Positions 8,501 to 16,284 of a stretch of DNA of 64,000 nt are shown here, one piece after another. Made by a program: the position numbers and the translations under genes. Position 1 is the first letter of the stretch. Every line of letters starts with the position of its first letter. Source of the stretch: Gottfriedia solisilvae (GTDB taxonomy: Bacteria; Bacillota; Bacilli; Bacillales; Bacillaceae_G); assembly GCF_002128405.1 (NCBI RefSeq), contig NZ_NETJ01000003.1, forward strand, positions 682,001-746,000, given 5' to 3'. Below the pieces are notes generated by a model. The model did not search any database. It was not told the DNA's origin and saw only the letters and a list, made by a program, of their open reading frames with translations.

Positions 8501-9715
8501 ATGGATCCTTTAGATGTAATCAGTAATTTAGATAAAGTCATTCCTTACTATCAGCCGATTTATGGTGCTGATACACAAAGCTGTGTTGGAATTGAAGTCG
8601 TAGGAAGAATGAACTTAGATAATATACATAGTCTAGAATTTTTCTTTTCTAATGATTTAGTTCCAGATGATTATCTACTTGAAGTAGACAATCATATTTT
8701 AATTCAGTCACTAGAAGAAGCTGTTCGATCTAATTTTAAAGGTAGTATTTTCATTAACCGTCATCCTTCAGCTTTATTAACTGATGATCCAGAAAGCTTG
8801 CTATCAATTTTCCAAGCTTATGAAGGAAAAGGGATCAAGTTAAGTAATATTGTGATTATTTTACAACATCAGTTATTCTACGGTTTTGAAAAGGAATTAA
8901 AAAATCTCATTACATATTATCAAACATATGGTATTAAATTTGCGATTAATAGTGTGAATGATAAGTTAATAAATCTTGAAAAACTTCGCTATTTATCACC
9001 TGATATTATCAAGATAGATTTTAAAATGGTGCAACAATTACACACATCATCATTTCAAGATTTATTACATTCCGTCATTCATGTTGCTAGGAAAATAGGT
9101 GCATCAATGTATTATGATGGTATCATTGATTCACTTCAATTAAGAAATGCATGGAAAAATGGTGGAAGATTTTATCAAGGAGCATATTTATGTACTCCAC
9201 AACCTACGATTAAGAAACTGAATCAAGAAAGTGAACAATTAAAAACTGATATCGTGAAATATATTCGTGGGGAAAAATCAAAATTAATTGCATTAAGAGA
9301 TATGACGAATTTAATTCACCAAAGAATAGAAGTTGCCATTAATAAATATCAAATTAATTCAGATTTGGATGCATTTTTGCTGAAGATTTCTAGCGAATTA
9401 AATTCATTTTGTTTTAGAATGTATATTTGCGATGAAGATGGCTTTCAACAGTCCTCTAACTTATTTAAATTGTATGGAGAGCAGTGGGAGCTACAACAGA
9501 AATATAGGGGTAGGAATTGGAGCTGGAGGCCTTATTTTTTAGAAACAATCCTAAAAATGCAGGCAAACGATCATGGCATATTATCTGATATGTATCGTGA
9601 TATTGAAACTGGTGAAAAAATAAGAACTTTTTCATATCCATTGGAGAATGGTAGCTATATCTATATTGATTTAAGCTATGATTTCTTATTCAAACATAAT
9701 GAATTACTTTTTTAA
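8501..9715 (+). CDS. ykuI: YkuI, degenerate-EAL c-di-GMP-binding protein
   Basis: A 404-residue protein with an N-terminal EAL-fold domain (about 10-245), a helical linker and a C-terminal PAS-like YkuI_C domain (about 265-400). The EAL signature is E32-V-V-G-R rather than EALxR, and the later 'IDFKMV' replaces the usual DDFG/ID pattern. B. subtilis YkuI binds c-di-GMP but has not been shown to hydrolyse it, so a receptor role is likeliest. The start ATG follows AAAGGAGGTAG, and the gene lies 14 nt after fadH, suggesting one transcript. Confidence 0.9.
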   Translation: MDPLDVISNLDKVIPYYQPIYGADTQSCVGIEVVGRMNLDNIHSLEFFFSNDLVPDDYLLEVDNHILIQSLEEAVRSNFKGSIFINRHPSALLTDDPESLLSIFQAYEGKGIKLSNIVIILQHQLFYGFEKELKNLITYYQTYGIKFAINSVNDKLINLEKLRYLSPDIIKIDFKMVQQLHTSSFQDLLHSVIHVARKIGASMYYDGIIDSLQLRNAWKNGGRFYQGAYLCTPQPTIKKLNQESEQLKTDIVKYIRGEKSKLIALRDMTNLIHQRIEVAINKYQINSDLDAFLLKISSELNSFCFRMYICDEDGFQQSSNLFKLYGEQWELQQKYRGRNWSWRPYFLETILKMQANDHGILSDMYRDIETGEKIRTFSYPLENGSYIYIDLSYDFLFKHNELLF

Positions 9716-9724
9716 TAAAAATGT

Positions 9725-9818
9725 GACTGTCTTAATTTTAAGCAGTCTGAGTCTCTTAGCTTTTCTACTTAGTTTACAAACTAAAGTGACTGTCTTATTT
9801 ACGGCAGTCACTTTAGTT
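9725..9818 (+). terminator. Two related hairpins downstream of ykuI
   Basis: The first hairpin pairs GACTGtCTTAA (9725-9735) with TTAAGCAGTC (9738-9747). The second pairs ACTAAAGTGACTG (9780-9792) with CAGTCACTTTAGT (9805-9817). Both left arms contain GTGACTGTCTTA, so one looks like a copy of the other. Neither has a clean T-run, so termination is plausible but unproven. Confidence 0.5.
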
Positions 9819-9915
9819 GTTATAGGAGATTGATTTTTACTACAAGAATCATATTTAAGACTTTTTTAGATAGGCTTGTCAACTTTTGTAAGAAAGAACC
9901 GAACGAAAATCATGG

Positions 9916-9929
9916 TGAAAACGATTTCA
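9916..9929 (+). promoter_or_regulatory. Possible cre (CcpA) box
   Basis: The sequence TGAAAACGATTTCA fits the catabolite-response core TGNAANCGNWNNCA. It lies 57 nt before the 25-codon micropeptide start. No clear sigma-A promoter is placed with it, so this is tentative. Confidence 0.35.
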
Positions 9930-9985
9930 AGGATGTTACGATAATGTAGAGAATATTAGATGAATGACCTGAGGGAGGATTTAGT

Positions 9986-10063
9986 GTGAAGGGACTCATA
10001 TCTAAAGTTCTGATCGTATCGTCCATAATGTTTTTTGCATTTCACTATATCGGAGTAGGGTAA
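9986..10063 (+). CDS. Putative 25-aa membrane micropeptide
   Basis: GTG 9986 follows GGGAGGAT at an ideal 5-nt spacing and opens a 25-codon frame ending TAA 10061. The product starts with one or two Lys, is otherwise hydrophobic and aromatic ('SIMFFAFHYIGVG') and could form a single membrane helix. A cre-like box lies upstream and a strong terminator about 50 bp downstream. I do not recognise a named family. Evidence is the ribosome site and helix pattern only. Confidence 0.45.
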   Translation: MKGLISKVLIVSSIMFFAFHYIGVG

Positions 10064-10110
10064 TCCATAATTCCTTATAATATCTTTCACATATTTCTAT
10101 CCAAAACATG

Positions 10111-10164
10111 AAAAAAGACCATTCCTAAAAACTAGTTTAACTAATTTTTAGGAATGGTCTTTTT
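10111..10164 (-). terminator. Strong bidirectional terminator
   Basis: A 20-bp stem: GACCATTCCTAAAAACTAGT (10117-10136) pairs with ACTAATTTTTAGGAATGGTC (10140-10159), with T runs on both strands. It ends the glutaredoxin-like gene and any transcript from the micropeptide. Confidence 0.85.
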
Positions 10165-10173
10165 ATGATTTAT

Positions 10174-10407
10174 TTAATTTTTTCCCAAGGCAGCTTCTAT
10201 TTGTTCCATCTGTACACCACGTATAACTTCATTTTGTATGATTAATGTTGGTGTCGAAAACGAATCTAGTTCAAACATCATTCTTTTTTTTGCATTTTCA
10301 TCTTTTGAAACATTATATTCCACGTATGGTATATTTAATTCTTTCAAGTAATTTTTCAGAAATTCACATGGTGGACAGCCATCTTGAGTAAATAATTCAA
10401 TTTGCAT
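10174..10407 (-). CDS. Glutaredoxin/thioredoxin-like small redox protein
   Basis: A 77-residue thioredoxin-fold protein with the redox motif C11-P-P-C14 near the N-terminus. 'STPTL' (about 52-56) carries the cis-proline typical of this fold. It resembles NrdH/glutaredoxin-type proteins that pass electrons to reductases or reduce protein disulfides. CPPC differs from the classical CPYC (Grx) and CGPC (Trx) motifs, so the partner cannot be named. The start ATG follows AAAGGATG. It is monocistronic with its own terminator. Confidence 0.75.
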   Translation of the reverse strand: MQIELFTQDGCPPCEFLKNYLKELNIPYVEYNVSKDENAKKRMMFELDSFSTPTLIIQNEVIRGVQMEQIEAALGKN

Positions 10408-10530
10408 AAACTTTCATCCTTTTAAAAGTTATTTTTACTTAAATAATTTAATTTAATCTTAATATTACATATAAAATTGGAAGATATAAAGAATTTTGTT
10501 TTATCACTGTGTGAATCAATTAACTTTAAG

Positions 10531-10554
10531 CTTGTATTTATTTACAAATACAAG
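10531..10554. promoter_or_regulatory. Palindrome in a divergent intergenic region
   Basis: CTTGTATTT (10531-10539) and AAATACAAG (10546-10554) form a perfect 9-bp inverted repeat with a 6-nt spacer. It lies between the divergent glutaredoxin-like gene and ykuJ. No T-run follows, so an operator is more likely than a terminator. Confidence 0.4.
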
Positions 10555-10671
10555 TATCCTTATTAGTGGACACTTACATAACTAATATCTATTGTAAAAT
10601 TTTTGGATAGAAATTGTAAGAAAGTATAACCTATATTTAGGGAATGACACATGGTAGAAAGGAGTTCTAAT

Positions 10672-10905
10672 ATGTCTTTATTATCAGGAATTTTAGAACG
10701 CTTAGAAAGCTTAATACAACAATCAACGAACGGTGAAGTTGCACAGAGATTTTTTGAAGTTAATGGCGAAAGAAAATGTAGTGTAAAGTATTCAGAAAAA
10801 AATGCTTTTGAATTAGAAGTATTTAGACAAGGTGAAAAACCACAAACGTTTCCATACGATAACATCGATATGCTGGCGATTGAAATATATGAACTGATTT
10901 CTTAA
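10672..10905 (+). CDS. ykuJ: YkuJ family protein
   Basis: A 77-residue soluble acidic protein close to B. subtilis YkuJ in size and position. The start ATG 10672 follows AAAGGAG at 7 nt; an in-frame ATG at 10651 lacks a ribosome site. The sequence is a mixed alpha/beta pattern with 'RFFEVNGERKCSVKYS' in the middle and no catalytic motif. The function is not known to me. It is followed by a terminator at 10917-10945, so it is probably a single-gene transcript. Confidence 0.8.
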   Translation: MSLLSGILERLESLIQQSTNGEVAQRFFEVNGERKCSVKYSEKNAFELEVFRQGEKPQTFPYDNIDMLAIEIYELIS

Positions 10906-10916
10906 TAATTGTCATG

Positions 10917-10945
10917 AAAAAACAAGCGAAAGCTTGTTTTTTTTT
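10917..10945 (+). terminator. Terminator of ykuJ
   Basis: AAACAAGC-gaaa-GCTTGTTT followed by a long T run, 12 nt after the stop. Confidence 0.85.
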
Positions 10946-11040
10946 GTTGTAAAACTTATTGAAATAGATAGGTCGTGCTAATCCCACTTCAAGTTGAATA
11001 CATTATTATGTATTGATCATGAAAAAGGGAGGTTATGATT

Positions 11041-11559
11041 GTGAATGAAGATCAGTATAGATTTTATAATGTTAGTGAAAGAAACCTAAGTTTTGATCAA
11101 GTCGTTTCCAGGCTATATCATTTTGTAAAATGTGATCCAAATAAACAATACCGCCTTTCGATTGGAACCGATTCACAGGTTCATAGTAATGGAACAAAAT
11201 TTATCACAGCCTTACATTTACACAGAGTTGGAAATGGGGCTTGGGGGTGCTTACATACTTGTTGGCATCAAAGGAAAATTAGAAATTTAAAAGAAAAGAT
11301 ATTTCTTGAAACAATGTATAGCCAAGAAATTGCATTTCTACTAACTCCATTTCATTTAGAAAAAATCTTTAGTCCACTCCACGAAAATGCTAACTCAAAT
11401 AACTTTAGTTTTGAAATTCATTTAGACATAGGTACCTCAGGATTAACAAAAGAATTCATTCAAGAAATGACGTCAAAAGTTAGTGCTATGGGGATCATTC
11501 CAAAGATCAAACCAGATTCATATACAGCTTTTAGTTATGCAAATAAATTTACAAAATAA
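11041..11559 (+). CDS. ykuK: YkuK, DUF458 RNase H-like protein
   Basis: A 172-residue protein of the YkuK/DUF458 family, predicted to have an RNase H-like fold. The acidic 'IGTDSQVH' motif near residue 45 and the later 'HLDIGTSGLTK' are the conserved acidic blocks. Biochemical function is not established to my knowledge. I place the start at GTG 11041, 8 nt after GGGAGG; an ATG at 11035 is too close to that site. It probably shares a transcript with ykzF 54 nt downstream. Confidence 0.85.
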   Translation: MNEDQYRFYNVSERNLSFDQVVSRLYHFVKCDPNKQYRLSIGTDSQVHSNGTKFITALHLHRVGNGAWGCLHTCWHQRKIRNLKEKIFLETMYSQEIAFLLTPFHLEKIFSPLHENANSNNFSFEIHLDIGTSGLTKEFIQEMTSKVSAMGIIPKIKPDSYTAFSYANKFTK

Positions 11560-11613
11560 TAAGTTTAAGATGAATAAACATTGATTAAAATGAAAATTAG
11601 GAGGGATTGATGA

Positions 11614-11805
11614 ATGCAAAGTGAACAACATTTCACAGAGGACGAGTTAAATTTATTAGTAGATACTGTAATGAAGCAAAATTATGCGATTGAATTAATT
11701 TCATCTCAAATTACTGATATAGAAAATGGACTAATGGATGCTGGTGATGACCAATATGAGAGACTTATTCATTTGTATCAAAAACTTAGGGATTTGGGTT
11801 TATGA
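11614..11805 (+). CDS. ykzF: Small protein YkzF
   Basis: A 63-residue acidic helical protein between ykuK and ykuL, the place of ykzF in B. subtilis. ATG 11614 follows AGGAGGG. The sequence is two amphipathic helices ('EDELNLLVDTVMKQNYAIEL' and 'QYERLIHLYQKLRDLGL') without Cys or catalytic residues. It is likely a small regulatory or structural protein; the function is unknown. A strong terminator follows. Confidence 0.7.
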   Translation: MQSEQHFTEDELNLLVDTVMKQNYAIELISSQITDIENGLMDAGDDQYERLIHLYQKLRDLGL

Positions 11806-11819
11806 ATTATCATAGAATT

Positions 11820-11860
11820 AAACGTATCGATAAATCTTATGATTATCGATACGTTTTTTT
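11820..11860 (+). terminator. Terminator after ykzF
   Basis: AAACGTATCGATAA pairs with TTATCGATACGTTT, followed by T7. The 250 bp from here to darB hold nothing I can name. Confidence 0.85.
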
Positions 11861-12110
11861 AATTTTATTGTATTCCTGGTGCATTGGAATGCTCCTTTAA
11901 ATCTGATAAGATAGTATTTGGGACTAGTTAATCAGTGTCCTAGAATGTAAAAATGTTGTAATCGTTTGGATGATTTAGGTTAGGACGTTTATCTCTATTT
12001 CGTTAAGTTGAGATTTTCAATGATTAACAAGTCAGGTAAAGTGACTAAATTCTTTCTGTGATGGAAGATAAGAAAAGTACTTGGTGCTTTTAAAATAGGG
12101 GGACGATCTT

Positions 12111-12557
12111 TTGATTAGTATTGATGGACAACAATTTTTTGAACATAAAGTTGAGGAAGTTATCATATCTAGTGAAAAAGTTGCGCATGTTCAAATAGGA
12201 AACAGCCTAGAGCATGCCTTATTAGTGCTTACAAAATCAGGATACTCTTCGATTCCTGTATTAAATCCAAAATTTCAATTACAAGGATTAGTTAGCACAG
12301 CGATGATTTTAGATGGTATTTTAGGATTAGAGCGAATAGAGTTCGAACGTTTAAGTGAGATGAAAGTAGAGGAAGTAATGGGTAAAGAAATCCCATTATT
12401 ATATACAACCGATACGATTGCAAAAGGGTTAGAGCTAGTCATAGATCACCCATTTGTATGTGTGGTAGACAAAGAGAATACATTTGAAGGTATTTTAACT
12501 AGAAGAGTCATATTAAAACAATTAAACAAAAACATAAGAAGATATAATAAAAAATAA
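12111..12557 (+). CDS. darB: c-di-AMP receptor DarB (CBS pair, YkuL)
   Basis: A 148-residue protein made of one pair of CBS domains (about 20-75 and 85-145), collinear with B. subtilis YkuL (DarB/CbpB). DarB binds the second messenger c-di-AMP; in its free form it binds the (p)ppGpp synthetase Rel and pyruvate carboxylase. The latter enzyme is also in this window (44982-48431). 'GYSSIPVLN' and 'PFVCVVDKENTFEGILTRR' are typical CBS strands. It starts at TTG 12111 behind AGGGGG and is followed by a terminator and ccpC, as in B. subtilis. Confidence 0.88.
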   Translation: MISIDGQQFFEHKVEEVIISSEKVAHVQIGNSLEHALLVLTKSGYSSIPVLNPKFQLQGLVSTAMILDGILGLERIEFERLSEMKVEEVMGKEIPLLYTTDTIAKGLELVIDHPFVCVVDKENTFEGILTRRVILKQLNKNIRRYNKK

Positions 12558-12565
12558 AGTCAAAA

Positions 12566-12599
12566 AAAGTAGGTCATCAATGATTGACTTACTTTTTTT
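12566..12599 (+). terminator. Terminator after darB
   Basis: AAGTAgGTCA pairs with TGACTTACTT, followed by a T run, 10 nt after the stop. Confidence 0.75.
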
Positions 12600-12625
12600 A
12601 TCATGTTTCTAGTTCGAGGTGAACA

Positions 12626-13495
12626 ATGCAAATTGATGATATTCGTTTAATGATTACTTTAGCGGAAGAAAAGAATATGAGAAAAGCGGCAGAACGATTA
12701 TTTGTTTCACAACCTGCTCTAAGTCAAAGACTACAAAATTTAGAGAAACAGATGGGAAGTGAACTATTTATTCGTTCCCAAAAAGGTTTGATTATTACTG
12801 CATCTGGAGAAATAATATTAAACTATGCTAAGAGAATGGAAGAAACATATCAAAATATGCTAGAACAACTTCAAATATTAAAATCAGATATCTCCGGCAC
12901 TTTAAAGATTGCAGTTTCTTCAGTAGTAGCACAGTATTGGTTACCGCCAGTATTAAAACGATATGTATCACAATACCCAGACGTCCAAGTTTCACTCTTT
13001 ACTGGTTGGAGTAGTGAAATTACGAATCGATTATATGAAAATGAAGTCCATCTTGCAATTGTAAGGGGAAATCAAAATTGGTTTGGTGAAAAAGAATTGC
13101 TATTTTCGGATGAACTACTGTTGGTAGATTCAAAAAAACATGAATTAGCAGATTATAAAGAAATTGGGCGACCATTTATTCAGTTTAAGAGTAATTCTAA
13201 TTACTATCAATTAATTCAATCATGGTGGTATGAACACTTTAATTCCTTACCTAAGCATGAAATAGTTGTTGACCAAATTGAAACTTGTAAACAATTCGTC
13301 TTAAACGGTTTAGGATTTGCAATTTTACCTTCTACAGTCTTACATGATGTGTTTGATGAAAATATTATCAAAACTCCTTTATTTACAAAGGAACATACTC
13401 GTTTATTTAGAGATACATACCTACTATATAATAGAGACGCAATGAAATTAAAACAAGTTGAGGGTTTTATTGAGTCAATCCGAAAAAAAATTTGA
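12626..13495 (+). CDS. ccpC: LysR-family regulator CcpC
   Basis: A 289-residue LysR-type transcription regulator with an N-terminal winged helix (about 1-60; 'AAERLFVSQPALSQRLQNLE') and a periplasmic-binding-type effector domain (about 90-285). Gene order after darB and before dapH identifies it as CcpC (YkuM), the citrate-responsive repressor of citB and citZ. The start ATG 12626 has only a modest GAGGTG site. It is probably transcribed alone or read through from darB. Confidence 0.85.
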   Translation: MQIDDIRLMITLAEEKNMRKAAERLFVSQPALSQRLQNLEKQMGSELFIRSQKGLIITASGEIILNYAKRMEETYQNMLEQLQILKSDISGTLKIAVSSVVAQYWLPPVLKRYVSQYPDVQVSLFTGWSSEITNRLYENEVHLAIVRGNQNWFGEKELLFSDELLLVDSKKHELADYKEIGRPFIQFKSNSNYYQLIQSWWYEHFNSLPKHEIVVDQIETCKQFVLNGLGFAILPSTVLHDVFDENIIKTPLFTKEHTRLFRDTYLLYNRDAMKLKQVEGFIESIRKKI

Positions 13496-13575
13496 AGATA
13501 CGTTCACAAAATCTTGCTTGTTAGATACTAGTTTTGATAGAGTAATCTTATTGAGATTCTTAAGGAGGCAACAAA

Positions 13576-14292
13576 ATGAAATTAATGGATGCAAACGAAA
13601 TTATTGCTTTTATTGCTAATAGTACAAAGAAAACACCTGTAAAGGTTTATGTAAAAGGTCAATTAGACAAGCTCGCGATCTCTGAATCAGTACAAGCTTT
13701 TATTTCTCAAAATTCAGGCGTATTATTCGGTGAATGGGATGATGTAAAAGTTATTCTTGAAGGGCAAAAAGAATACATAGAAGATTATGTAGTAGAATCA
13801 GATCGTCGTAACTCAGCAATTCCTTTATTAGATTTAAAAGGAATCAAAGCTCGTATCGAGCCAGGCGCATTTATTCGTGACCAAGTAACAATTGGAGATA
13901 ATGCAGTTATTATGATGGGTGCTGTTATTAACATTGGAGCTGTAATTGGAGAAGGAACAATGATTGATATGAATGCAGTTCTTGGAGGACGTGCAACTAC
14001 AGGTAAAAACTGTCACGTTGGGGCAGGAGCTGTTTTAGCAGGCGTTATTGAGCCACCTTCAGCAAACCCAGTTATCCTTGAGGACAATGTTTTAATCGGT
14101 GCAAATGCCGTTGTATTAGAAGGAATTAGAGTTGGAGAAGGTGCTGTAGTAGCTGCAGGTGCAATTGTAACAGAAGATGTTGCACCATATACAGTAGTTG
14201 CAGGAGTTCCAGCTAGAAAAATTAAAGATATTGACGATAAAACGATTTCAAAAACTGAAATCATTCAAGCTTTACGTAATTTAAATCAATAA
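13576..14292 (+). CDS. dapH: Tetrahydrodipicolinate N-acetyltransferase DapH
   Basis: DapH acetylates tetrahydrodipicolinate in the acetylase branch of lysine and meso-diaminopimelate synthesis. After an N-terminal domain (about 1-85) comes a left-handed beta-helix of hexapeptide repeats (about 90-215) such as '[10 protein letters not shown]', '[10 protein letters not shown]' and '[10 protein letters not shown]'. Length (238) matches B. subtilis DapH (YkuQ). The ATG follows AAGGAGG. It is followed after a hairpin by ykuR, the next-but-one enzyme of the same branch. The ykuN-ykuO-ykuP genes found before it in B. subtilis are absent. Confidence 0.95.
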   Translation: MKLMDANEIIAFIANSTKKTPVKVYVKGQLDKLAISESVQAFISQNSGVLFGEWDDVKVILEGQKEYIEDYVVESDRRNSAIPLLDLKGIKARIEPGAFIRDQVTIGDNAVIMMGAVINIGAVIGEGTMIDMNAVLGGRATTGKNCHVGAGAVLAGVIEPPSANPVILEDNVLIGANAVVLEGIRVGEGAVVAAGAIVTEDVAPYTVVAGVPARKIKDIDDKTISKTEIIQALRNLNQ

Positions 14293-14312
14293 GGTTATCA
14301 TGTTAGTTGGAT

Positions 14313-14344
14313 AAAGCGTAGAATAATAATTCTACGCTTTTTTT
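14313..14344 (+). terminator. Hairpin between dapH and ykuR
   Basis: AAAGCGTAGAAT pairs with ATTCTACGCTTT and is followed by T run. It ends only 15 nt before the ykuR start, so partial termination with read-through is likely. Confidence 0.75.
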
Positions 14345-14358
14345 CGGAGGTGTTGTAA

Positions 14359-15474
14359 ATGGAAACATTCGTAAAAATAAGAAGAGATTTACATCTAATT
14401 CCTGAATTAGGGTTTCAAGAATTTAAAACTCAAAGCTATTTGCTTGAATATTTATCAACCCTAAACCAAGAGCGGATGATTATTCAAACTTGGAGAACTG
14501 GTATATTTGTCAGAGTAAAAGGTACAAATCCAAGTAAGACAATTGGCTATCGAACTGATATTGATGGCTTGCCAATGAATGAAGCAACAGGATTGCCGTA
14601 TGCTTCTACTCATGAAGGTAGAATGCACGCATGTGGACATGATGTACATATGAGTATTGCTTTAGGTGTTCTAACTAATTTAGTAGATCTTCCGATAAAA
14701 GACGATGTTGTGTTTATTTTCCAGCCTGCAGAAGAGGGACCTGGTGGAGCTGAACCATTACTAAAAAGTGAAGAATTTACTTCATTTAAGCCGGATCGTA
14801 TTTATGGCTTACATATCGCACCGGAGTATCCAGTTGGTACGATTGCCACAAGACCGGGCATGTTATTTGCACATACTTCAGAACTATTTATCGACTTTCA
14901 TGGATTAAGTGGTCACGCTGCATTTCCACATTTAACAAATGATATGATTGTTGCGTCAAGTCATTTTATTACCCAACTACAATCAATTGTTTCAAGAAAT
15001 GTGAATCCATTAGATAGTGCTGTTATTACGATTGGTAAAATAACAGGTGGTACCGTTCAAAATGTAATTGCAGATCATGTGAGAATCGAAGGAACAATGA
15101 GAGCTTTAAGTGAAGAAGCAATGAAAAAATTAAAAGAGCGAATTCAAAGTCTTGTCAATGGATTTCAAGAGAGCTTTCAGTGTAAAATAGAAGTAGATTT
15201 TGGAAGTAATTACTATGGCGTCATAAATGATGAATCGATTACGAATGAATTTTTTGATTTTGCGAGACAATATGACGGTATTCAAGCAGTTGAATGTAAT
15301 GTAGCAATGACTGGAGAAGATTTTGGTTATATGACAAAAGAGATTCCAGGGATGATGTTTTGGATTGGTGTTGATTCTAAGTTCGGATTACACCATCAAA
15401 AGTTAAACCCAGATGAAAATGTCATTCCACTTATCATTCAATTCATCTCTGATTTTATTGGGAAAAAAGCTTGA
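14359..15474 (+). CDS. ykuR: N-acetyldiaminopimelate deacetylase (YkuR)
   Basis: An M20-family amidohydrolase of 371 residues that removes acetate from N-acetyl-LL-diaminopimelate. 'RTDIDGLPM' (about 67), 'HACGHDVHM' (about 91) and '[10 protein letters not shown]' (about 125) supply the metal ligands and catalytic Glu. A dimerisation lid domain occupies about 175-290. The C-terminal 'MTGEDFGYM' and 'LHHQKL' are typical. It directly follows dapH, so the two act in one pathway. Start ATG behind CGGAGGTG. Confidence 0.93.
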   Translation: METFVKIRRDLHLIPELGFQEFKTQSYLLEYLSTLNQERMIIQTWRTGIFVRVKGTNPSKTIGYRTDIDGLPMNEATGLPYASTHEGRMHACGHDVHMSIALGVLTNLVDLPIKDDVVFIFQPAEEGPGGAEPLLKSEEFTSFKPDRIYGLHIAPEYPVGTIATRPGMLFAHTSELFIDFHGLSGHAAFPHLTNDMIVASSHFITQLQSIVSRNVNPLDSAVITIGKITGGTVQNVIADHVRIEGTMRALSEEAMKKLKERIQSLVNGFQESFQCKIEVDFGSNYYGVINDESITNEFFDFARQYDGIQAVECNVAMTGEDFGYMTKEIPGMMFWIGVDSKFGLHHQKLNPDENVIPLIIQFISDFIGKKA

Positions 15475-15586
15475 AAATAGTTTTCATTTAATAATTATTA
15501 TTATTAAATATTGACTTTAAAAAGGTAGTTTAATATAATATCATTTGTATGATTATTAACTACATAAATTATTGGAGGTAAATATA

Positions 15587-16129
15587 ATGGCAGAACGTTT
15601 AGTAGGTAAACAAGCTCCACGCTTTGAAATGGAAGCAGTATTACCAAACAAAGAATTTGGTAAAGTAAGTTTAGAAGAGAACATGAAAAACGATAAATGG
15701 ACAGTATTATACTTCTATCCAATGGACTTCACATTTGTATGTCCAACAGAAATCGTTGCTATTTCTGATCGTTATGATGAGTTTGAAGATTTAGATGCTG
15801 AAGTTGTTGGTGTATCTACTGATACAATCCACACTCACTTAGCTTGGATTAACACAGACCGTAAAGAAAACGGCTTAGGTCAATTAAGATACCCATTAGG
15901 CGCAGATACAAACCACGTTATTTCTCGTGACTATGGCGTTTTAATTGAAGAAGAAGGTATCGCATTACGTGGATTATTTATCATTAGCCCAGAAGGCGAA
16001 TTAATGTACCAAGTAGTTCACCATAACAACATTGGTCGTGAAGTTGATGAAGTATTACGTGTACTTCAAGCTTTACAAACTGGTGGACTTTGCCCAGCGA
16101 ACTGGAAACCAGGTCAAGCAACTCTATAA
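15587..16129 (+). CDS. ykuU: 2-Cys peroxiredoxin YkuU
   Basis: A typical 2-Cys peroxiredoxin of 180 residues that reduces hydrogen peroxide and organic peroxides. The peroxidatic Cys lies in 'FTFVCPTEI' (about residue 52) and the resolving Cys in 'GGLCPANW' near the C-terminus. I chose ATG 15587, 7 nt after GGAGG; an upstream in-frame ATG at 15572 has no ribosome site. Codon use is even and strong, as expected for an abundant protein. YkuV, a thiol reductase, follows, the same pair as in B. subtilis. Confidence 0.95.
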   Translation: MAERLVGKQAPRFEMEAVLPNKEFGKVSLEENMKNDKWTVLYFYPMDFTFVCPTEIVAISDRYDEFEDLDAEVVGVSTDTIHTHLAWINTDRKENGLGQLRYPLGADTNHVISRDYGVLIEEEGIALRGLFIISPEGELMYQVVHHNNIGREVDEVLRVLQALQTGGLCPANWKPGQATL

Positions 16130-16152
16130 TTAATCAATAATGTAATACAAAT

Positions 16153-16183
16153 GAAAAGGTCTAACATAATGTTAGGCCTTTTC
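16153..16183 (+). terminator. Terminator after ykuU
   Basis: GAAAAGGTCTAACAT pairs with ATGTTAGgCCTTTTC. The T run is short, so it may be leaky. Confidence 0.65.
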
Positions 16184-16192
16184 AATACATAA

Positions 16193-16252
16193 GAAAGAAA
16201 AGTGGAGGCGGCTAAGCTCTGCCTCGGACAAGCCAAGCACTGAAACTTAGGT
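16193..16252 (-). repeat. Degenerate copy of the tandem-array element
   Basis: Read on the minus strand this resembles the start of the 121-bp unit at 34090-34868. The plus-strand text 'gaaaagtggaggcggct...gctctgcc' matches the reverse complement of that unit's 'ggcagagcagtcgcctccacttttc'. The following 'acaagccaagcactgaaac' parallels 'acaagcataagacaaggac'. It sits between ykuU and ykuV. Confidence 0.55.
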
Positions 16253-16284
16253 GTTTGTTACATTTTAGTCAGGAGGAAGAATAG

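Noticed and set aside
13496-13575. Lysine riboswitch or T-box before dapH
   Set aside because: The 80-bp gap is too short and shows no matching structure. I also saw no riboswitch before pycA, ctaA or speA.
13834-14264. Minus-strand frames inside dapH
   Set aside because: They mirror the hexapeptide repeats of dapH and have no ribosome sites.
15504-15722. 72-codon minus-strand frame before and within ykuU
   Set aside because: Antisense to a strongly biased coding sequence and its promoter region; no ribosome site.
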